Below the pieces are notes generated by a model. It did not search any database. It had not been told where the DNA came from and saw only the letters and a list, made by a program, of their open reading frames with translations. This document shows, piece by piece, positions 55,844 to 63,286 of a stretch of DNA of 64,000 bases (position 1 is its first letter; every line of letters begins with the position of its first letter). The position numbers were made by a program, and so were the translations under genes. The DNA comes from JADJOY01 sp046331705 [NCBI: bacterium] (GTDB lineage Bacteria > JADJOY01), in the NCBI GenBank assembly GCA_046331705.1, contig JAXLQJ010000035.1, forward strand, positions 1 through 64,000, read 5' to 3'.

Positions 55844-56056
55844 TCAGCGATCGCGCTCGAGCACCACCAGGAAGGCCTCGCGGTGCTTCACCAGCATCGC
55901 ACGGCGTACTTCCCGCTCGATCGTGATCACCCGCCAGCCGTCCTTGGCGTAGTCGTTCAAGAACTCGGTGAAGTTTTTGGGATCCGCCTTCGCCTCGCCG
56001 AAGACCAGCGAGGAGAGCAGCCCCTCGCGATAGATCACGACCTTGTATTCCTTCAC
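55844..56056 (-). CDS. DUF4177 domain protein
   Basis: A 70-residue cytosolic protein. MKEYKVVIYREG... followed by FTEFLNDYAKDGWRVITIERE and AFLVVLERDR is the DUF4177 pattern (short beta-alpha-beta with a GW). Members are small and of unknown function. A gap of about 100 bases lies between it and the protease gene upstream on the same strand, so they could be co-transcribed, but no functional link is evident. The ATG at 56056 has weak GGGGGAAG-like context upstream. It is real because the family length and motif are complete. Confidence 0.75.
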   Translation of the reverse strand: MKEYKVVIYREGLLSSLVFGEAKADPKNFTEFLNDYAKDGWRVITIEREVRRAMLVKHREAFLVVLERDR

Positions 56057-56155
56057 GGCCGCTTCCCCCTTCGAGACTCTCGCAACGCGCGACGGGCGCG
56101 GCGCCTCCGCTCCACGCGCCGATCGCGCGCGTGACGCCGAAGCGCTCGCGACGCG

Positions 56156-58726
56156 TCAGCCTACCGAGCCCGATCGCGCCCGGCGCCGAGCCAGCACCAG
56201 CGCCAAGCCCGCCGCCACCGCCGCGAGATCCGCGGCCGTCGACGAGCCGCTCTCGCTCGCCACCGCGCACCCGCCGCCGCCCGACTTGTTCTTGCCCGTC
56301 ACGGTCACGACCCGCGTCGCCGGCGAGGGATCGGGAATGCCGCTTCGATCCTTGCACGTGAGCGTGACGGTGAAGGTGCCGGCCCGTCCGAACACCACGT
56401 CCCCTGGCTCCGCCACGGTCGAATCGGCGATGCCGCTGCCGTCACCGAACGTCCAGGTCGGCGAGAGCGGTCCACCGCTCTCGGTATCGCTGCAATGGCC
56501 CGCGAAGTGGACGCTCGCGCCACGTGCGATCGTCACGTCGTTGGCGGGGTCGTCGATCACGCTGTCTGGTGCCGCGTCCACCGTGATGGTGCGGGTCGCC
56601 GGGAACGGATCGGCGGCACCGCTGCCATCGGTACACGTGTAGGTCACGGTGAACACGCCTGGGTTCGCGAACGTGATCGCACCAGGATCCTCCACGGTGG
56701 AGTCCGGGATGCCCGAGCCCGCACCGAAGGTCCAGCGATGCGTGAGCGAGCCCGTCTCGTCGGGATCCGAGCACGAGGCTGCGAACGTCACGCTCTCGCC
56801 CTGGACGATCCCCAGGTCCGAGCTCGGCTCCTCGATCGTGCCGTCGGGCGGCACGCCGACGATCACGGTGCGGACCGCGGGGGTGGGATCGGCGACGCCG
56901 AGCGCGTCGGTGCAGGTGAACGTCACGTCGAAGGTTCCGGTGACCTGGAAGAACACCTCGCCCGGATTCAGCGCGGTCGACGGCGCGACACCCGAGCCCG
57001 CGCCGAACTCCCAGCGAGTCGTCATGCCGCCGGTCCCGTTCACGTCGCTGCAGCTACCGGCGAAGCTCGTCGAGGTCCCGGGCAGGATCACCGTAGTGCT
57101 CGCGGGCGCGACGATGCTGCTCTCGGGAGGCGTGTCGACGAAGCGCGCCGCCGCGAGGGCGTCGACGCGTCCCGCGCCGAACACCGAATCGATGCCGGGA
57201 TCACCGAGGTCCACCGCCGAGCGGCTCAGGGCGCGATCGACGTCGGGCGCCGAGAGGCTCGGAAAGCCCTGCGCGAGCTGCGCCGCGATCGCCACGACGT
57301 GCGGGGCCGCGGCGGAGGTACCGTGGAACGGCGTCGGGAAGCCCCCCGCGCCACTGATGCTCACGCCATCGATCGCGGCGATCTCGGGCTTGCCACGCTC
57401 CTCGGCCTCGGGAAACACGATCGTGCACGGACCTTGAGAGTTGAACGGCTCGGAGGTGTCGTGGCCCGAGTCCGCCGCGTCGATCGCGACCACCGAGATC
57501 ACGCCCGGGACGCAGGGATGGCCGTAGATGCTGTCCGCCGCCGTGCCGAAGCTCGGCACCTTGGCGCGGTCGAAGAACATCTCGAGCAAGCGTGCGTCGC
57601 CGGTGGTGCGACTCACCAACAACGTGGCCGTGCAGCGGTTCGGGCCGGGGCACGGCAGCTCGAGCACGGCGAGCGGCACGTCTTCGCCGAGGATCCGGTT
57701 GGAGCAGATGCCGAGCGCCGTCGCGCCGGCGTCCGTGAAGCAGACCTGATACGAATCCGTCGCCGCGCCGTAGGGATTCGCCCATTCGAGGAACACCGTG
57801 CCACCGCCCGCGGCGACGTCCACGTCCACCGCGACCTTGCCGCTGCCGAAATCGTGCGCGTGGAAGGCGTTGCCGCTGTCGACGTACTGGCCCTGGTAGT
57901 GCCGCTGCGCGTCGTTGCCGGCGGCCGTCACCCACAGCACACCGGACCCGGACACCTCGCGCACCGATTGCGCGACCACGCCGTCCTCGAAGTAGGGCTC
58001 GGCGGGGAACCCGAGATCGTCGACGATCGCATCCGCCCCGAACTCCGTGACCAGCTTCTCGGCGCAGGTGACGAAGTCCACGGTGGTGATGCCGTTGTCC
58101 TGGCCGCCGCCGCAGAAGCCCAGCGTCGCCCCGGGCGCGAGGTCGTGGATCACCTCCAGCGTGGCGGTGCCCTCGTCGCCGCTGCCGGCTCGTCCGTCGA
58201 CGATGTCGACCTCGGGGCTGTCGCCGCTCGCCTGCGAAAGCGCGAGGCTGTCGACGCCATCGGAGATCACGCCGATGCGAACTCCCGCGCCGTCGAGCCC
58301 GAGCGCGCGCAGCTCGTCCGAGTGCAGGATCGCGCCGCCTTCGCTCTCCGCCACACCGGCGCGCGCGGCACCGTAGGTCGGCGGCGTGACCTTGCGCACT
58401 CCCGGCAACGCCGCAATCGCGTCGAGGCGATCTGCGGGCACCCAGGCTTGAACGACGCCCAGACGGTCGGTCGTGCGCTCGACGTGCGCGCCCAGCGCCT
58501 CGAGCGCGCCGCGCTCCACCCGGCTACCGGGCAGAGCGTGGACGTAGACCTGACGCAAGCCATCCGCGCGCATCCGTACCAGCGACGACGGGGACACGGA
58601 GCGCAGCACGGCGCTCACTCGATCCGCGACGCGTGCATCGTCGGCCGCGTGCCCGCGCGTTCCGCCGACCGTGAGCGAGAGGAAGGCCAAGCTGGCGCCG
58701 ATCGCCAGGCGTGCAGTGTTTCGCAT
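56156..58726 (-). CDS. Secreted S8/S53-like serine protease with three PKD-like repeats
   Basis: An 856-residue exported protease. Signal peptide MRNTARLAIGASLAFLSLTVGG; propeptide-like 30-140. The peptidase has D156 (VISDGVDS), S471 (HGTSAAAPHV) and, where S8 enzymes have a His-Gly-Thr block, E185 in SGDEGTATLEVIHDLAPG. That E-D-S pattern recalls the S53-like members of the fold. Three tandem beta-sandwich repeats (about residues 530-810) follow, each with FAGxC, W-x-FG-x-GSG and TFTVTxTC elements. The C-terminal tail GGGGCAVASE, hydrophobic helix, RRRAR is a MYXO-CTERM-like sorting signal, which implies cell-surface anchoring after cleavage. GAGGAAA before ATG 58726 excludes the longer frame. 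No inhibitor or transporter gene is adjacent. Confidence 0.82.
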   Translation of the reverse strand: MRNTARLAIGASLAFLSLTVGGTRGHAADDARVADRVSAVLRSVSPSSLVRMRADGLRQVYVHALPGSRVERGALEALGAHVERTTDRLGVVQAWVPADRLDAIAALPGVRKVTPPTYGAARAGVAESEGGAILHSDELRALGLDGAGVRIGVISDGVDSLALSQASGDSPEVDIVDGRAGSGDEGTATLEVIHDLAPGATLGFCGGGQDNGITTVDFVTCAEKLVTEFGADAIVDDLGFPAEPYFEDGVVAQSVREVSGSGVLWVTAAGNDAQRHYQGQYVDSGNAFHAHDFGSGKVAVDVDVAAGGGTVFLEWANPYGAATDSYQVCFTDAGATALGICSNRILGEDVPLAVLELPCPGPNRCTATLLVSRTTGDARLLEMFFDRAKVPSFGTAADSIYGHPCVPGVISVVAIDAADSGHDTSEPFNSQGPCTIVFPEAEERGKPEIAAIDGVSISGAGGFPTPFHGTSAAAPHVVAIAAQLAQGFPSLSAPDVDRALSRSAVDLGDPGIDSVFGAGRVDALAAARFVDTPPESSIVAPASTTVILPGTSTSFAGSCSDVNGTGGMTTRWEFGAGSGVAPSTALNPGEVFFQVTGTFDVTFTCTDALGVADPTPAVRTVIVGVPPDGTIEEPSSDLGIVQGESVTFAASCSDPDETGSLTHRWTFGAGSGIPDSTVEDPGAITFANPGVFTVTYTCTDGSGAADPFPATRTITVDAAPDSVIDDPANDVTIARGASVHFAGHCSDTESGGPLSPTWTFGDGSGIADSTVAEPGDVVFGRAGTFTVTLTCKDRSGIPDPSPATRVVTVTGKNKSGGGGCAVASESGSSTAADLAAVAAGLALVLARRRARSGSVG
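56300..57130 (-). repeat. Three tandem PKD-like repeats inside the protease gene
   Basis: The 3' half of the protease gene encodes three similar units of about 85-95 codons, each with a CSD-WxFGxGSG-DST-TFxVTxTC-PATR skeleton. Limits are approximate. Nucleotide divergence is enough that the copies are old. Confidence 0.6.
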
Positions 58727-58730
58727 GAGG

Positions 58731-58737
58731 TTTCCTC
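58731..58737 (-). promoter_or_regulatory. Ribosome binding site setting the protease start
   Basis: GAGGAAA on the minus strand, four bases before ATG 58726, favours this start over one 23 codons upstream. Confidence 0.6.
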
Positions 58738-58838
58738 GTGATGGATGCGGGCCGGGAGGGCCAGACGATTCGAGAAGGCGAGAGCAACTTGGCACAAGCG
58801 CACGGCAACGGCGCGGGCGGTGGCGTCGCGAGCCGCGC

Positions 58839-60275
58839 CTACGAGGGCTCGGAGGCGAGCGTCAACGCTCGGCGCGTGCCGTCCGGCATGCGCAGCGCGA
58901 ATCCGCCCGCGCCGTCCTCTTCGATGTGCTCGGCGAGCTGATAGTAGGCGGCGCGGCCGAAGCGCGCGCGCAGGCCGTCGCGAACGAGCGCGTAGAGCAC
59001 GTTCTCGGCACCGATCGCGAGGGTCGAGGGATCGAGCGGCTCGACCAAGCCCGCGCCGAGCCATAGCAGCCAGCCGGCGCCCTCGCCCTCGACCCTGCGC
59101 ACGACGTACGGTGCGTCCTCGACCTTCACCGCGCGGCGCTCGGAGCCGATCGAGACGAAGAAGCCGCCGTCCGCGTCACGAGCGAGCGCGCGGGTCAGGA
59201 GCTCGATCGTGCCCGGATGGGTGATCTCCTCGTCGTCCTCGAGCCAGCGGCCCTCGCGATCCAGCCGCAGGACCGGTGGACGCGGGCGGCGGTGCTCGGC
59301 GCCGACGATGCGATAGCGAAAGGTGCCGTCGTCGTCCGTCGAGCACTCGACGTCGCCGTCGCGCTCCAAGAGATCGAGGTTCCCCACCACCTCGGAGAAC
59401 ACCAGGAACGTGTGCGCGTCGAGCTGCGAGCGATAGAGCCGACGGGCGATCTCCCAGACGGTCGCCGGTGCTTTCTCGAGGTGATGCCGGATCCGCCCGC
59501 GGATTCGCGCGTGGTGCTTGCGAATGCGCTCGATCCAGGCCCGGTGCGCGAGCTCGAAGGTGCCGTGTCCCGGATGGACGCGATCGACCTCGAGCCGCGC
59601 CAGGTGATCGAGACTCTGCAGGAAGAGCACCAGGGAGCGTGGCCGGATGCCTTCGCTCCAGTCCTTGAGGAAGAGGAACGGGACCGTGGTGCCGTCGTCG
59701 AGGAGGTGATCGCCGCCGATCAGCTCCCGCGAGTCGGCGTCGTAGAGCACGAGGTGGCCGGGGTAATGACCCGCGACCTCGAAGAGCTCGAGATGGCGCT
59801 CGCCGCACACCGGCAGCCTCGCGCCGTGCTCCACCACGTGATCGACCTGCACGCCGCGCTGGAGCTCCACGGCACCGGCCAGGAACTCGCCGATGCGCTC
59901 GGCGACCGCGGGCGGCGCGCCGTTGCGGCGGAAGAAATCGACGTTGGCCGCGATCACGGGCGGCATGCTCCACGGGTAGCTCGCGATCAGCGGCGCGGTG
60001 CGCGCGTGCGCCCAGATCTCCGCGCCGGACTCGTCGCGAATGCGCGCGGCCTGACCGTAGTGGTCGACGTGGCCGTGGGTGAGCACCACGCGCTCGAGGT
60101 CGCGCACCGTGAGCCCGTGCTCGCGCAGTCCGGCGCCCAGCGCGTCCCACGAGGCCTCGCTCGCGACACCCGTGTCGACGAGGGTCGGCCGATCGCCGAG
60201 GATCAGATACGTGTGGATCGCGCCGACCGGAAATGGCGTCGGCAGCGAGATGCGACGAATGTCGAGCCGCGGCAT
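58839..60275 (-). CDS. MBL-fold hydrolase fused to a DUF1285-like domain
   Basis: A 478-residue cytosolic protein. Residues 1-230 form a metallo-beta-lactamase fold with the zinc motif T66-H67-G68-H69-V70-D71-H72, then the later His/Asp ligands FEVAGHYPGH, LIGGDHLL and VHPGHG, as in glyoxalase II-like enzymes. Residues 230-320 are helical (HRAWIERIRKHHARIRG...). From about 325 to the end is a DUF1285-like domain (EDDEEITHPGTIELL, VEDAPYVVR, LAEHIEEDGAGGF). DUF1285 usually occurs alone, so the fusion is unusual. It is probably a thioester or lipid-type hydrolase with a regulatory ligand-binding tail (inference). Next to it are MaoC and, at the edge, an amidohydrolase, which suggests acyl-CoA or xenobiotic catabolism. 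Confidence 0.8.
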   Translation of the reverse strand: MPRLDIRRISLPTPFPVGAIHTYLILGDRPTLVDTGVASEASWDALGAGLREHGLTVRDLERVVLTHGHVDHYGQAARIRDESGAEIWAHARTAPLIASYPWSMPPVIAANVDFFRRNGAPPAVAERIGEFLAGAVELQRGVQVDHVVEHGARLPVCGERHLELFEVAGHYPGHLVLYDADSRELIGGDHLLDDGTTVPFLFLKDWSEGIRPRSLVLFLQSLDHLARLEVDRVHPGHGTFELAHRAWIERIRKHHARIRGRIRHHLEKAPATVWEIARRLYRSQLDAHTFLVFSEVVGNLDLLERDGDVECSTDDDGTFRYRIVGAEHRRPRPPVLRLDREGRWLEDDEEITHPGTIELLTRALARDADGGFFVSIGSERRAVKVEDAPYVVRRVEGEGAGWLLWLGAGLVEPLDPSTLAIGAENVLYALVRDGLRARFGRAAYYQLAEHIEEDGAGGFALRMPDGTRRALTLASEPS

Positions 60276-60392
60276 CGCGTCGCCAGCGAATCCGAATGCG
60301 GTGCGCTGCGCAAGACCGGACGGTGCTCGCGATCGTCGTTGCTCGACCGCGGCGCGGACCCGCTCACGAACGAACGGCTCGCTCGTGTCCGC

Positions 60393-60845
60393 TCAGGGGA
60401 ACGCGATCACGGCGCTGCCGTCCAGCGTGTGCTTGCCGTCCTGGTTCTCCGTCCACACCTCGAGCTCGATCCTGCGCTCGCCCGCCTCCTGGTACTTCCG
60501 CGCCACACGCGCGCGCGCACGAATCGTGTCGCCGGGCCACGTGAGGGCCGTGAACCGCACCCCCAGGTCGCGAAGCTGGCGTGGATCCGCCCAGCTCGTG
60601 AGCAGCTCGCCGAGGAAACCCATCGAGAGCATCCCGTGGGCGAAGACGGACGGGTAGCCGGCGCTCTTCGCGAACGGCTCGTCGACGTGGATGGGATTGA
60701 AGTCGCCCGACGCGCCGGCGTACTTCACCAGTTGGATGCGCTCGATCGGGCCCTTGGTCAGCGGCGGCAGCTCGTCGCCGACGGCGAGCGCGTCGTAGCT
60801 CGTGACCATCGCCGTGGGCTCGCGGCTCGATTCCCGGTTGCTCAT
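60393..60845 (-). CDS. MaoC-like hydratase (hotdog fold)
   Basis: A 150-residue single hotdog domain. The R-specific enoyl-CoA hydratase motif is present as D48-F-N50-P-I-H53 (SGDFNPIHVDEPFAKSAGYPSVFAHGM), giving the catalytic Asp and His. Members hydrate 2-enoyl-CoA thioesters in fatty acid or polyhydroxyalkanoate metabolism, or act as one half of a two-subunit dehydratase. GAGG before the ATG at 60845 shows that the longer frame is not used. It follows the MBL gene after 117 bases on the same strand. Whether it has a partner outside the window is unknown. Confidence 0.88.
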   Translation of the reverse strand: MSNRESSREPTAMVTSYDALAVGDELPPLTKGPIERIQLVKYAGASGDFNPIHVDEPFAKSAGYPSVFAHGMLSMGFLGELLTSWADPRQLRDLGVRFTALTWPGDTIRARARVARKYQEAGERRIELEVWTENQDGKHTLDGSAVIAFP

Positions 60846-61076
60846 GGGCGCCTCGTTCGTGGCCCGCGATGGACCGATGACGCGAGCCTGCCACGAGTCA
60901 CGGCGCCGTGTCGCACGTCGTTGCGACGCTTTCTGCAACGCGTTCGCAATCTGCGACATGCGTCACGGAAGCGCTTCGCGACGCAATGCGCCGCGAAACG
61001 GCCGATCGATCGCCGTTTTCTCGTGATTTCCTGGCGATCGAAAACCTCGTCCCGATCGCGCCCGCATCGGCACGAT

Positions 61077-61092
61077 TGGCACGAAGCTCGCT
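61077..61092 (+). promoter_or_regulatory. Sigma54-like -24/-12 promoter element
   Basis: TGGCACG followed by AAGC and TCGCT gives GG-N10-GC, the spacing required for sigma54. It matches the consensus TGGCAC-N5-TTGCT except C for T in the -12 box. It points into the hairpin region, not to a coding gene. Confidence 0.35.
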
Positions 61093-61102
61093 AACGGAAC
61101 CA

Positions 61103-61279
61103 CGTGCGAGCTCCCCAAGGCCCCGTCGGTAATCCTGGGGAAAACAAACAACAAACGGTTTCGCGAAGGGGGGCCTTGGGTTTGCTGGAGGTGTCTTGGG
61201 GGGCCGCCCTTCTCTCTCCTGGGTCGATGTAGCCGGTCTCGCGTTGCGCCAAGGGCGAGTGGGATGACCACTCGCCCTT
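61103..61279 (+). ncRNA. Candidate small RNA (speculative)
   Basis: A transcript starting about 12 bases after the sigma54-like -12 GC would run about 177 bases, fold into the CCCAAGGCCCC/GGGGCCTTGGG stem with an A/C-rich loop, and end at the hairpin at 61251-61279. No RNA family is recognised. This rests only on the order promoter-hairpin-terminator. Confidence 0.2.
61251..61279. terminator. Strong hairpin, terminator-like
   Basis: AAGGGCGAGTGG and CCACTCGCCCTT form a perfect 12-bp stem with a five-base loop (GATGA). It lies 76 bases after the end of the transporter gene on the minus strand, so it could end that transcript or the candidate plus-strand RNA. There is no long T-run. Confidence 0.55.
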
Positions 61280-61354
61280 CGTGCATCTCGATTCCGTCGC
61301 ACGGCGCCACGCGACGCCCGCACCCGATGGGTCCGCCCGCCCAGCGCTCGAGCC

Positions 61355-62626
61355 TCAACCGCCCACCAGCGCCTCCAGCAAGAACCACCAGCCCACCGCG
61401 AACGCCAGGCTCACGAGTGCATACGGTGCGATCCGCGTCGCATGCGTGGCGAATCCGATCTCGGTGCCGTGAGCGCGCGCCTGCTCCACCACGATCAGAT
61501 TCGCGATCGATCCGATCAGCAGCAGGTTTCCCGCATAGGTGCTGGTGAGCGCCAGCAGATACGCGAGCTCCGGCCGCCCCGCCGGCCACTCCGCCATCAG
61601 CAGCATCACCGCGGGAACGTTGCTCACCAGATTGCTCAGGACCACGCTCGCCGACGCGAGCACCGCGGGGCTGTGCAGCTCGAGGCCGGATGCGGCGAGC
61701 CAGCCCTCGACGGCCGTCATGCCGCCCGCCACGCGAAAACCCTCGATGAGCACGAACAGCGCGATGAAGAGCAGCAACAACGGCCAGTCCACCAACGACA
61801 GGAACTGGGGCGTGGTGAGACGACGACTGGTGAGCAGCACCGCAACCACGCCCAGGACCGATACCTCGCGCGGCACACGCGTGAAGAAGAGCACCACCAG
61901 CAACAGGGTGAGCAGCACCCCCTTGGTGGATTGGACGCGGTCGAACGGACGCGTCGAGGTCATCAGCTCGGGATCGAGCGGCCAGTCGGCGACGTCGTGG
62001 GGTGCGTGCGCGCGCCCGGCGCGATCCGTCTCCAGGTCGCCGCGGCGCGCGAGCCAGACGTAGAGAAGCGCCAAGCTCACCAGCGAGGGCGGCCCGCACC
62101 ACCCGAGAAAAGAGCCGAAATCGAGGTGGGCGCGCTGGCCGATGAACATGTTCTGCGGGTTGCCGATCACGGTGGCGGCGGAGCCCACGTTCGCCGCCGC
62201 CGCCAGTCCCAGCAGGAACGGCACCGGATTCCAGCCACGCCGCGCGGTGATCTCGAGCACGATGGGCGTCAGCACCAGGCAGATGACGTCGTTCGAGAGC
62301 AGCGCCGAGAGCAGGGCGCTCGCGAGCAACGTGAACGCCAGGAAACCGCGTGCGCCGAGGCCGCTGCGCGCCGCGCGCAACGCCACCGCGCTGTAGAAGC
62401 CGCCGAGCCGGAACTGGGCGGAGAGCACCATCAGCCCGAAGAGCAGCACCAGCGTGCCGGCGTCGATCGCGTGCGTGGCCGCGGGGAACGAGATCGTGCC
62501 GGTGGCCACCATCAGCATCGCGCCGAGCAGCGCCACGCCGGTTCGATCGACGCCGAGTCCAGGGATCTCGCCGATCGCGATGCCCACGTACGCGAGCACG
62601 AAGATCGCCACACCGAGGGTGTTCAT
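61355..62626 (-). CDS. ArsB/NhaD-type anion or cation transporter (SLC13-like fold)
   Basis: A 423-residue inner-membrane protein with about 11-12 helices of the ion transporter superfamily. The first half has LLSNDVICLVLTPIVLEI and GNPQNMFIGQ; the second half has LVSNVPAVMLLM and the GNLLLIGSIANLIV element. These S/N-rich re-entrant loops are typical of ArsB, NhaD and citrate/dicarboxylate members. The ion cannot be told from the sequence. Although arsC lies in the window, it is 60 kb away and gives no link. ATG 62626 has GGTGG upstream; GTG 62638 is the alternative. The gene is divergent from the hemerythrin gene. A strong hairpin follows its stop. Confidence 0.8.
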   Translation of the reverse strand: MNTLGVAIFVLAYVGIAIGEIPGLGVDRTGVALLGAMLMVATGTISFPAATHAIDAGTLVLLFGLMVLSAQFRLGGFYSAVALRAARSGLGARGFLAFTLLASALLSALLSNDVICLVLTPIVLEITARRGWNPVPFLLGLAAAANVGSAATVIGNPQNMFIGQRAHLDFGSFLGWCGPPSLVSLALLYVWLARRGDLETDRAGRAHAPHDVADWPLDPELMTSTRPFDRVQSTKGVLLTLLLVVLFFTRVPREVSVLGVVAVLLTSRRLTTPQFLSLVDWPLLLLFIALFVLIEGFRVAGGMTAVEGWLAASGLELHSPAVLASASVVLSNLVSNVPAVMLLMAEWPAGRPELAYLLALTSTYAGNLLLIGSIANLIVVEQARAHGTEIGFATHATRIAPYALVSLAFAVGWWFLLEALVGG

Positions 62627-62802
62627 GGCGTCGACCACCGAGAGCGAACGAGACGCCGAAACGTAGCTCCGCGCGCGTCGCCCAACCCGGTCGGCGCGGG
62701 CGAGGCGCCCGCCAGCGACGCGCCGCGCCGCCGGCGGGCGCGGCGGCGGCCGGTTACGTTGCCTCGGCCACGCGAGTCACAGCACCCCGCGGGGACGCGC
62801 GC

Positions 62803-63282
62803 ATGCCGCCACTCAAACGCGACCCGAGCCTCATCGCGCTGTCGCGCGACCACCATCAAGGGCTGCTGCGCGTCTTCTTCCTGCGCCAGGCACTGCGCGC
62901 GGGAAGCGGTCTCGACCATCAAGCGAACGTCACCCGCGCGTTCTTCGAGAGCGAGCTGGTGCCGCATTTCCGGGCCGAGGAAGACGTGCTCTTCCCGTTG
63001 CTCCGGCCGCTCCTCGACGCGGGCGACGATCTGATCGATCGCCTGGTGGCCGAGCATCGCGAGCTCGAGGCGCTCAGCCGCGCGCTCGACGGCACGGCCG
63101 AGGCGCTCGCACGCTACGCCGAGCTTCTCGAGCGCCACATCCGTACCGAGGAACGGGTGCTCTTCGAGCTCTATCAGGCGCGCGTGCCGGCCACGGAGCG
63201 CGCGGCCGTCGGGCAAGCACTGGCGCGAGCGACGGAGCGCGGCGACGAGCGCACCGAGAGCTGCGCGCGCCCCGGCGGCTGA
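62803..63282 (+). CDS. Hemerythrin HHE domain protein
   Basis: A 159-residue all-helical cytosolic protein. The di-iron pattern is visible: H17/H18 (SRDHHQG), H55 with E59/E60 (PHFRAEEDVLFP), H85 (AEHRELEAL) and H112 with E116 (LERHIRTEERVLFE). Repeats of H-x3-E and the EEDVLFP/EERVLFE pair are typical of the hemerythrin/HHE family, which senses or carries O2, NO or iron. The ATG at 62803 is the first in-frame ATG before the motif. It converges on the amidohydrolase gene after five bases and is divergent from the transporter. Confidence 0.85.
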   Translation: MPPLKRDPSLIALSRDHHQGLLRVFFLRQALRAGSGLDHQANVTRAFFESELVPHFRAEEDVLFPLLRPLLDAGDDLIDRLVAEHRELEALSRALDGTAEALARYAELLERHIRTEERVLFELYQARVPATERAAVGQALARATERGDERTESCARPGG

Positions 63283-63286
63283 CGCG

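Larger units (their letters stand above)
60846..61354. other. Gene-free region with sigma54-like site and hairpins
   Basis: Half a kilobase without a plausible gene. It contains a sigma54-type site (61077-61092), an 11-bp inverted repeat CCCAAGGCCCC/GGGGCCTTGGG (61114-61124 and 61170-61180) around an A/C-rich loop (AAACAAACAACAAACGG), and a terminator-like hairpin (61251-61279). The MaoC promoter must also lie near 60846-60950. Flanking genes on both sides run on the minus strand, so the plus-strand site has no coding target. Confidence 0.55.
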
